A stretch of DNA of 7,176 nucleotides from JBCCEV01 sp039030125 (lineage in GTDB: Bacteria > Pseudomonadota > Gammaproteobacteria > Ga0077536): positions 1 to 7,176 of the forward strand of contig JBCCEV010000188.1 in the NCBI GenBank assembly GCA_039030125.1. The letters are read 5' to 3'. The notes under the pieces are model-generated. The model saw only the letters and a list, made by a program, of their open reading frames with translations, was not told where the DNA came from and searched no databases. Below, piece after piece: positions 1-6,281 of this stretch (position 1 is its first letter; the number at the start of each line of letters is the position of its first letter). The position numbers were made by a program, and so were the translations under genes.

Positions 1-546
1 CATAAATATGCAGAGATCGCTTTCACTCCCAAGGTGAAAGCTCATCAACACAGGGCGGGCAGCCGAGCGATGTATGCCGCGTTTGAGAACCGCGAGGACA
101 TGAACCACCGGCTTGGTCGACGTGAGCGCGACTTCATCGGCGCGCGCGACAGCTTTTATTTTGCCAGCGTCTCACAAGAGGGCTGGCCTTATGTCCAGCA
201 CCGCGGTGGTCCACGCGGTTTCGTCAAGGTGCTCGATGATCAGTCGATCGGCTTTGCCGATTTCAAAGGCAACCGTCAGTTCATAACGGCTGGCAATATT
301 GAGCACGAGGAGCGGGTTTCTCTATTGTTCATGGACTATGCGAATCGCAGGCGCCTGAAAATGTTCGGACGCGCACAAACGATTCACGCGCAAAGCCACG
401 TTGCCCGGCAACTCGCGACGGCAGATTATCAAGCCCAAGTTGAAAGTGCGGTAGTGATTGAAGTCGTTGCATTTGACTGGAATTGCCCGCAGCACATCAC
501 GCCCCGGCTCACTGCCGAGGAGTGGCGTTCGCGGCAAGCTGGGTAA
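1..546 (+). CDS. Pyridoxamine 5'-phosphate oxidase family (FMN-binding split-barrel) protein, 5' partial
   Basis: This is the last 181 codons of a small, probably cytoplasmic flavoprotein of the PPOX-like split-barrel group. Family members bind FMN or a related flavin and are mostly oxidoreductases of unknown substrate. A GTG at 34 could be read as a start, but the frame is open to base 1, and the codons before it read KYAEIAFTPKV, which resembles the conserved N-terminus of this family. I therefore treat the gene as cut by the window edge. The ATG at 8 is out of frame. In the visible part (numbered from base 1), residues 50-125 carry the barrel core: SFYFASVS, then GWPYVQHRGG (61-70), GFADFKGNRQ (84-93) and MDYANRRRLK (111-120). 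The C-terminal FDWNCPQHITPR (158-169) is a strong family signature. The stop is TAA at 544-546. It is on the same strand as the pump genes but separated by 91 bases, and no functional link is evident. The exact reaction cannot be assigned. Confidence 0.88.
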   Translation, partial: HKYAEIAFTPKVKAHQHRAGSRAMYAAFENREDMNHRLGRRERDFIGARDSFYFASVSQEGWPYVQHRGGPRGFVKVLDDQSIGFADFKGNRQFITAGNIEHEERVSLLFMDYANRRRLKMFGRAQTIHAQSHVARQLATADYQAQVESAVVIEVVAFDWNCPQHITPRLTAEEWRSRQAG

Positions 547-637
547 AACAGTATTTCTTTGCTTCCTCGGCGCGTTCGCGTCGCTCTAGCACGTATACTC
601 CACCCGGCGCTCAAAGACGCAGCAGAGGCAATCAAGC
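547..637 (+). promoter_or_regulatory. Intergenic leader of the pump genes with a possible -10 element
   Basis: This 91-base gap separates the flavoprotein from the adaptor gene. TATACT at 594-599 matches the sigma-70 -10 consensus at five of six bases and would place a transcript start about 30 bases before the adaptor start codon. No good -35 lies 16-18 bases upstream (571-576 reads CGCGTT), so a promoter here would be weak or activator-dependent. A short GC-rich inverted repeat at 568-583 (six pairs including one G-T, loop GTTC) follows the flavoprotein stop, but no T-run follows it, so it is not a convincing intrinsic terminator. I see no clear operator palindrome and no regulator gene. 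Confidence 0.3.
624..628 (+). promoter_or_regulatory. Ribosome binding site of the adaptor gene
   Basis: AGAGG lies 9 bases before the GTG at 638. It supports that start, as does the in-frame TAG at 587-589, which rules out a start much further upstream. Confidence 0.55.
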
Positions 638-1681
638 GTGGCAGCGACGCATCGGTCAGACTCAAAATTTTCGCGGACGCTGCGAGGTGTTTGCGTTGTT
701 TTAAGCAGCGGTTTTATAGCCGCTAACGGCTTTGCGCTCACCAGCGTAAAGACTACGCCGCTAGAGTCGCTCGCGGTCTACCCAGAGTCACAGGCGAGCG
801 CGACGGTGATCAGCCTCAATGATATCGAGATCAGCGCGGAGATCCCGGCGCGCTTGTTATCTCTGCCGGTGGAGGTCGGATCGGTGGTCGATAAAGGTGC
901 GCGCCTCGCAACACTTGACTGCCGCGAGTTCAGGGCACGCCTGCAAAGCGCGCTCGGGCGCGAGACTCAAAATGGTGAACGGATCCGCCTCGCCGAAAAG
1001 CGGATCCAACGTGCCCGCAAGCTCGAACAACAACAGTCTTTGGCCGAGGAAATCCTTGATGAGCGGATCACTGATCTCGCCGTATTAAAAGCGGATAAAG
1101 CTCAAATCGAGGGTGATCTTGCGTTAGCGCGCTTGAATGTTTCGCGGTGCACGGTAGTGGCCCCGTTCGACAGTCTGATCACCGAGCGCGTAGCGGGGGT
1201 CGGCCAATATCTTAGGGTGGGCGATACCTTGATGAACATTCTTGATGTCAACAGCATCGAAATTAGCGCCCAAGTGTCCGTGGCGGATCTATCGGCGCTG
1301 CACAACGCCGAAACCATCCAATTTCGCGCCAACGGCAAGCGCTACGCTGCAATTTTACGAGCCGTCGTTGCGGCCATAGAAACCGCGTCACGGACGCAGG
1401 AAGTGCGGCTCACTTTTCCAGCCGAAGCGGCGTTAATCGGCAGCGCCGGCCAAATTGTCTGGCGCAGCAAAACGCCGCATGTTCCCGGCCATTTGGTGGT
1501 TAATCGAGACGGCGAACTTGGCGTTTTTGTCCTCGCCGATGGGGTCGCTAAGTTCGTTTCGACGCCAGCGGCGCAAGGTGGCCGAATGACACCGCTCGAT
1601 CTACCGGCGACGACCGAAATCATCACCGAAGGTCATTACAATCTGCGCTCGGGCGAGCGTCTCAACGTTGTTCCCCCGTAA
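638..1681 (+). CDS. RND efflux pump periplasmic adaptor (membrane fusion protein)
   Basis: This 347-residue protein should link an RND inner-membrane permease to an outer-membrane channel. Residues 1-33 look like a Sec signal peptide: basic residues up to R17, a hydrophobic stretch at about 18-29, and a likely cut after GFA (31-33). There is no lipobox cysteine, so it is probably not a lipoprotein, unlike AcrA and MexA. Residues 62-97 form the first half of the lipoyl-like barrel-sandwich (ISAEIPARL, then VEVGSVVDKGARLATLD). Residues 98-168 are rich in Arg, Glu, Gln and Leu and fit the alpha-helical hairpin. Residues 172-204 form the second lipoyl half (VVAPFDSLITERVAGVGQYL), and 205-347 the beta-barrel and membrane-proximal parts. 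The GTG start is supported by AGAGG 9 bases upstream. The stop overlaps the permease start by one base, so the two are surely made together. The family call is firm; the substrate is unknown. Confidence 0.9.
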   Translation: MAATHRSDSKFSRTLRGVCVVLSSGFIAANGFALTSVKTTPLESLAVYPESQASATVISLNDIEISAEIPARLLSLPVEVGSVVDKGARLATLDCREFRARLQSALGRETQNGERIRLAEKRIQRARKLEQQQSLAEEILDERITDLAVLKADKAQIEGDLALARLNVSRCTVVAPFDSLITERVAGVGQYLRVGDTLMNILDVNSIEISAQVSVADLSALHNAETIQFRANGKRYAAILRAVVAAIETASRTQEVRLTFPAEAALIGSAGQIVWRSKTPHVPGHLVVNRDGELGVFVLADGVAKFVSTPAAQGGRMTPLDLPATTEIITEGHYNLRSGERLNVVPP

Positions 1682-4600
1682 TGCATTTCCTGAAAGCGCT
1701 ATTGCGAAATCACGTATTCGCGAATCTCGTCTTCGTATTGGTGATCCTGTTGGGCATTGGGACCTATCTGCAAATGCCGAAGGCCAAGGACCCGCCCATG
1801 AAACTCAATTGGGTCAATATCGTCACCCGCCTTCCCGGTGCGTCGGCGGAGGATATCGAAAAGCGCATCACCGATCCTATTGAAGAGGTGATCCAGCGCG
1901 CTATTGATGACATCAAGTTTGTTGCTAGCACTTCGCGCGAAGGCGTGTCCAACGTGATCGTCCGTTTCGATTACGTCGATGAACGTACCTATGACAAGCG
2001 GACCATAGATTTACGGCGCGAAGTTCAAAATGTCTATAACGATCAGCTCCCCGACGACGCGGACGATCCTTACTTTCTCGAAATCACCTCTTCTAACTGG
2101 TTCCCGACCGCTACCATCGCTGTCTCAGGCCAAGGCGACGATGAGAACCTTCGACGGCAAGCGCGCTATATCAAACGCGATATCGAAAACATCAACGGCG
2201 TCGACGAAGTCAATCCTTTGGGCCTTAAGGATCCGGAACTTCGGGTGGAATTCGATACCGCGAATTTGCGCGGTCTAGGCATTTCACCCGCCGAGCTGGC
2301 GGACACCGTGAACACCTATTTTCGGGACGTCTCCGTCGGTGATCTGGAGACCGAAAGCGGTCGTTGGCTGGTGCGCCTGGCGGCCACTAGCCTCGGTCCC
2401 GAAGGCCTCGCGGAATTTCCCATCGTGACGGGTCAGGGCGTCGTGCGCCTCGGAGACGTGGCGCGAATTTCTTTGACGACCGAAGATCCCGACGAACTGG
2501 TCCGCTACCGTGGTCGTCCAGGGGTAATGATGGCGATCACGAAGACCGAAGATGCCAACGTTCTGGATCTGGTTGAACGCTTGAACGCTTATGTCGATAA
2601 ACGCAACGAACTTACAGGGCGCACGGGCGCAGAGCTATTTTTAGTTGACGATCAAACGGTGAGCACTCGCGAGGCCTTAACGGTCATGCAAACCAACGCG
2701 ATGATCGGTTTTGTGCTGGTGGTCTTGGTCGCGTGGTTGTTCTTAGGCTTAAAGGTGTCGCTGCTCACCAGTATTGGGATCCCCTTCACCTTAGCCTGCA
2801 CGTTTATCGCATTGCACCTGGGTGGCATGACGATTAACAACACGGTGTTGCTGGGCATCGTGATTTGCCTCGGTATGATCGTCGACGACGCGGTCGTGGT
2901 TGTAGAGTCGATTTACCATCAAATCGAGTCCGGTGCGCGGGGTGCGGCAGCCGCGGTGGCAGGCTTGCGTGAGGTGTTCGCGCCGGTCACGACCTCGGTG
3001 ATGACAACGATTGCAGCATTTCTGCCACTTGCGCTGTTGCCCGGTATTTTGGGTGAATTCATGCGCGTGATCCCAATTGTTGTCAGTGCCGCCTTGGCGT
3101 TGAGTTTGCTTGAAGCCTACTGGATGTTGCCTGCGCACGTGGTTGCCGCGGGGATAAAATTAGACACGACCAACAAGCTTTCATTGCGGCGTCAAAGCTT
3201 CACTCGGGTGTTACGTCGGCGCTACACCCAGTTGCTGCTAAAAGCATTGCGCGCACCTTGGATCACCGCATTAGCTGTTGCGTTCGCGTTTGTGATTGCG
3301 ATCGGAACCCTCAGCAGCGGCTTAATCCGGTTCAATTTTTTCGAAGGCGATCCGGTGCGGGTGTTTTATGTCAGCGTGGAAATGCCACCGGGCACTGCGC
3401 TCGAGCAAACCGCTAGCGTGTTGAGTGAAATTGAGGAAAAAGCGTTGGCCGTGATAGCGCCTGAAGAACTTCGAGGTTCTATCGCTTACGCCGGTCAGAT
3501 GTTTACCGAAACGGATAATTTCTTCGGTGACGTGGTCGGTCAGATCATGATCAGCCTCAATCCTACGAAATCAGGCGGTCGCGGTGTATTTGAAATCGCC
3601 GACGCAGTGGAGGCGCAGGTGAAGGACACCTTGGGACCCAAATCAATCTCGATGTTGCGGATCAAAGATGGGCCGCCGACACAACGCGCCGTCGCGATGA
3701 AGATCCGGGGCGACGATTACGCTGATATTCAAAAAGTCACCGAGCACATGCGAGCCTTCCTGGAAACGCACGAGGCGTTCAACAACGTCGCAATCGATTA
3801 TCGATCGGGCAACCCTGAACTCGTGTTGCGCTTGGATGGTGAAGCGATAAAACGCTCTGGCGCCGATCCACTCATGGTGAGACGATCGCTGGCGCTGATG
3901 GTCGATGGTGAGCTGATCACCGATTACCAAAAAGGCGGGGAAGAGGTTCGAGTTAGGGTGCTCTCCCAGCGCTCGCAAACGGTCGATATTCGCGATTTGC
4001 TGCGCGAGGTAGTGCCGCTGCCCAACGGTGGTGAGGCGCCGCTCGGAGAGTTGGTGATTGCCGAAGAGACCAACAGCCAGTACAACATCCGCCATCACAA
4101 TTTTAGCCGCGCGATCACACTGGAATCGGATATCGATAAAGAGCGGATCGATACCGTAGCGGCCAATGCTCTGGTTGTTGAGCAATGGCAGAAGATCGCT
4201 AGCCAACATCCAAACATCAGTATCGACTTTACCGGTGAGTTTGATGACATTCAGGAATCATTGGATGCAATTTTCTTATTGCTGTGCATGGGTGTCGGTT
4301 TGATGTACATCATCCTGGGTACCCAATTTAGAAGTTACTGGCAGCCGTTGTTGATCCTCTTCACCGTGCCGTTAGCGTTTTGTGGTGTGATCTTGGGATT
4401 GCTTGGAACCGGCAATCCAATGAGTCTCTACACGATTTACGGCATGGTGGCGTTGGCAGGCATCGCCGTAAACGCGTCTATCGTTCTTATTTCGGCCGCT
4501 AACTCACGTTTGAAATCGGGTATGAGTTTGTTGCACGCCACCGTCTACGCTGCCCGGCGCCGCGTGATCCCAATCATCATTACATCGGCGACCACCATTG

Positions 4601-4773
4601 CCGGCCTGTTCTCTCTCGCGGTTGGTCTAGCCGGGGAGTCCGCGATCTGGGGGCCGGTCGCCACCGCGATTGTTTGGGGGTTGGCATTCTCAACAACGCT
4701 GACGCTGTTCGTCATTCCGATGCTATATCGTGCCTTTATGAGTATTGGCTTCTTGAATCGCGGTTTTACGTAG
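1681..4773 (+). CDS. RND efflux transporter permease subunit (AcrB/HAE1-like)
   Basis: This 1030-residue inner-membrane protein is a proton-driven exporter of the RND superfamily, and its length is normal for AcrB-type pumps. The topology is the expected 2 x 6 helices: TM1 at about 12-30, a periplasmic porter loop at 31-335, TM2-TM6 at about 336-487, TM7 at 527-549, a second periplasmic loop at 550-860 and TM8-TM12 at 861-1016. TM4 carries GMIVDDAVVVVE with Asp402-Asp403, the proton-relay pair equivalent to AcrB Asp407-Asp408. In TM10 (GIAVNASIVLIS) the position of AcrB Lys940 is Asn931, while Arg961 and Thr968 align with AcrB Arg971 and Thr978. The heavy-metal CzcA/CusA signatures are not evident, so organic substrates are more likely. 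The ATG overlaps the adaptor's TAA by one base and has no clear ribosome binding site, which implies coupled translation. No outer-membrane channel gene follows, so the pump must use one encoded elsewhere. Substrate specificity cannot be read from the sequence. Confidence 0.95.
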   Translation: MHFLKALLRNHVFANLVFVLVILLGIGTYLQMPKAKDPPMKLNWVNIVTRLPGASAEDIEKRITDPIEEVIQRAIDDIKFVASTSREGVSNVIVRFDYVDERTYDKRTIDLRREVQNVYNDQLPDDADDPYFLEITSSNWFPTATIAVSGQGDDENLRRQARYIKRDIENINGVDEVNPLGLKDPELRVEFDTANLRGLGISPAELADTVNTYFRDVSVGDLETESGRWLVRLAATSLGPEGLAEFPIVTGQGVVRLGDVARISLTTEDPDELVRYRGRPGVMMAITKTEDANVLDLVERLNAYVDKRNELTGRTGAELFLVDDQTVSTREALTVMQTNAMIGFVLVVLVAWLFLGLKVSLLTSIGIPFTLACTFIALHLGGMTINNTVLLGIVICLGMIVDDAVVVVESIYHQIESGARGAAAAVAGLREVFAPVTTSVMTTIAAFLPLALLPGILGEFMRVIPIVVSAALALSLLEAYWMLPAHVVAAGIKLDTTNKLSLRRQSFTRVLRRRYTQLLLKALRAPWITALAVAFAFVIAIGTLSSGLIRFNFFEGDPVRVFYVSVEMPPGTALEQTASVLSEIEEKALAVIAPEELRGSIAYAGQMFTETDNFFGDVVGQIMISLNPTKSGGRGVFEIADAVEAQVKDTLGPKSISMLRIKDGPPTQRAVAMKIRGDDYADIQKVTEHMRAFLETHEAFNNVAIDYRSGNPELVLRLDGEAIKRSGADPLMVRRSLALMVDGELITDYQKGGEEVRVRVLSQRSQTVDIRDLLREVVPLPNGGEAPLGELVIAEETNSQYNIRHHNFSRAITLESDIDKERIDTVAANALVVEQWQKIASQHPNISIDFTGEFDDIQESLDAIFLLLCMGVGLMYIILGTQFRSYWQPLLILFTVPLAFCGVILGLLGTGNPMSLYTIYGMVALAGIAVNASIVLISAANSRLKSGMSLLHATVYAARRRVIPIIITSATTIAGLFSLAVGLAGESAIWGPVATAIVWGLAFSTTLTLFVIPMLYRAFMSIGFLNRGFT

Positions 4774-4817
4774 ACGCGCGCTAGAATGCACTCGGACGCC
4801 GAATTGGGGAGCGGTCG
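4774..4817 (+). promoter_or_regulatory. Short gap between permease and amidase with ribosome binding site
   Basis: The gap is 44 bases. GGGGAG at 4806-4811 lies 6 bases before the TTG at 4818 and is the probable Shine-Dalgarno of the amidase. TAGAAT at 4782-4787 resembles a -10 hexamer, but the best -35-like sequence (TTGAAT, 4753-4758) is 23 bases away, too far for a normal promoter. TCGG-ACG-CCGA at 4792-4802 can form only a four-pair hairpin with no T-run, so I see no terminator. Read-through from the pump genes into the amidase is therefore plausible. Confidence 0.45.
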
Positions 4818-6281
4818 TTGAGTGAATTCAAAGAGTATTCCCGCCTTGATGGCTTGGCGATAGCGGACTTGATTCGTCGCGGTGAAGTTACCGCCAGCGA
4901 AGTTTTGGATGCGGCACTAGCGCGCCTTGACACTGTTAACCCAACCGTTAACGCAGTAGTGCAAGACCTCCGTGAGGGCGCGCGCTTACAAGTTGATGGT
5001 GGCGCCCTTACCGGTCCATTCGCCGGTGTACCGTTTCTTATCAAGGATTTCGCCATCAATCTGGCCGGCACGCCAACCACCTTCGGGTCACGACTGATGA
5101 AAAACGCGCTGGCCGAGACCGACAGCGCCATGATGGGACGGTATAAAGAGGCGGGTCTTGTCACCCTTGGCAAGACCGCCACCTCGGAGTTCGGATTTAA
5201 TGCGGCCACCGAAGCGCTAGCCTATGGCGCGCCAACGCGCAATCCATGGGATCTTAGGCGCAGTGCAAGCGGATCCAGTGGCGGCTCCGCTGTTGCGGTT
5301 GCAACCGGCGTGGTGCCGGTTGCGCATGCCGACGACGGTGGTGGTTCGATTCGCTTGCCGGCCTCGCACAACGGTGTGTTTGGTCTCAAGCCCACACGGG
5401 GACGGGTGCCGTTCGGACCAACCCTACCTGATTCAGCGTTCGCGGGACTCGCCGCGCCCCATGTAATAACGCGTACCGTGCGCGATAGCGCGGCAATGCT
5501 GGATGCGACAGCGGGTCCAGATATCGGCGCGACTTATTTCGCACCGCCGCCTGCCCATACGTTTTTGAGCGCACTCGAGCGGCCAACCGCAAAACTAAGG
5601 ATCGCTTACTGCGAAGCGCTAACGTTCGACACCCCCGTTCACCCAGACTGCCAAGCTGCCCTCGCCGATGCCGTGCAGCTTTGCGAATCGCTTGGGCACG
5701 ATCTGGTGCCGCTGGATGCCAATTTGAACCTCGACGAGTTTTCGCGACAATGGTGCACGGCCATCGTTGCTTGGTTGGCAACTTTCATAGACGGCGCGGC
5801 CGCAGGCCTGGGCATGGTCCCGTCGCTCGATAATTTGGAAAGCGTGACGCTTTCCGCTTTGCAGTATGGGCGCGCGCAGCCGAGTCGCGATTTAGTACTC
5901 GCCACGCTAGCGTTCAACGATATCTCGCGGCAGATCGGCGGCTGGTTCGAGGATCATGACATTCTCCTCACTCCGACGGTGAGTAAGCCGCCCCCCCTAT
6001 TGGGCGTCATGGATCAAAATGCGTCAGGGGCCGATGCCTACGAATTCGTGCGTGAACACCTTTTCGCGCTAGGCCACACCTGTGGATTTTTTAACGTGAG
6101 TGGGAATCCGGCAATGTCAGTGCCGTTGTTCTGGACTGCCGATGGCTTGCCCATTGGAACCCAGTTTGTCGCTCGCTACGCCGACGAACGAACCTTGTTC
6201 GGACTCGCCGGCCAACTCGAACGGGCACGTTGCTGGCATGATCGCCGTCCGCCGGTCGTTGAGGATAACTGCTGTGGGTAA
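4818..6281 (+). CDS. Amidase-signature family hydrolase
   Basis: This 487-residue enzyme hydrolyses an amide (C-N) bond and is probably cytoplasmic, since no signal peptide is seen. The Ser-cisSer-Lys triad is intact: Lys76 in VPFLIKD, Ser153 in the SGSSGGSA loop (151-158), and the nucleophile Ser177 in DDGGGSIRLPAS. The 24-residue spacing between the two serines is that of the family. GLKPTRGRVPFGP follows (189-201), and the C-terminal FFNVSGNPAMSVPL motif is at 424-437. The HADDGGGSIR and GLKPTRGR wording and the length resemble the 6-aminohexanoate cyclic dimer hydrolase (NylA-like) branch rather than the GatA subunit of the tRNA amidotransferase, but the substrate is not proven. The TTG start is chosen because GGGGAG lies 6 bases upstream, the protein begins where family members usually do, and an in-frame stop at 4782-4784 leaves no ATG or GTG option upstream. 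It follows the permease by 44 bases and overlaps the next gene by 8. Confidence 0.93.
   Translation: MSEFKEYSRLDGLAIADLIRRGEVTASEVLDAALARLDTVNPTVNAVVQDLREGARLQVDGGALTGPFAGVPFLIKDFAINLAGTPTTFGSRLMKNALAETDSAMMGRYKEAGLVTLGKTATSEFGFNAATEALAYGAPTRNPWDLRRSASGSSGGSAVAVATGVVPVAHADDGGGSIRLPASHNGVFGLKPTRGRVPFGPTLPDSAFAGLAAPHVITRTVRDSAAMLDATAGPDIGATYFAPPPAHTFLSALERPTAKLRIAYCEALTFDTPVHPDCQAALADAVQLCESLGHDLVPLDANLNLDEFSRQWCTAIVAWLATFIDGAAAGLGMVPSLDNLESVTLSALQYGRAQPSRDLVLATLAFNDISRQIGGWFEDHDILLTPTVSKPPPLLGVMDQNASGADAYEFVREHLFALGHTCGFFNVSGNPAMSVPLFWTADGLPIGTQFVARYADERTLFGLAGQLERARCWHDRRPPVVEDNCCG
6261..6265 (+). promoter_or_regulatory. Ribosome binding site of the amidohydrolase, inside the amidase gene
   Basis: GAGGA lies 8 bases before the GTG at 6274, within the last codons of the amidase. 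It favours GTG 6274 over the in-frame TTG at 6259 as the start. Confidence 0.6.

Noticed and set aside
568..583. GC-rich hairpin after the flavoprotein gene as an intrinsic terminator
   Set aside because: Six pairs with one G-T, and no T-run after the stem; too weak to call.
483..704. 73-codon + strand open frame bridging the flavoprotein end and the adaptor start
   Set aside because: It overlaps the conserved C-terminus of the flavoprotein and the signal peptide region of the adaptor in another frame, and its translation has no recognisable features.
3643..4209. 188-codon open frame on the - strand inside the permease gene
   Set aside because: It lies wholly within the clearly conserved second periplasmic loop of the permease. 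Its translation resembles no family I recognise, and it has no supporting context.
4753..4787. Sigma-70 promoter for the amidase (TTGAAT ... TAGAAT)
   Set aside because: The spacer between the hexamers is 23 bases, well outside the usual 16-18.
4781..5209. 142-codon open frame on the - strand
   Set aside because: It is antisense to the amidase N-terminal half, including the catalytic lysine region; low-complexity Ser/Arg/Ala translation, not gene-like.
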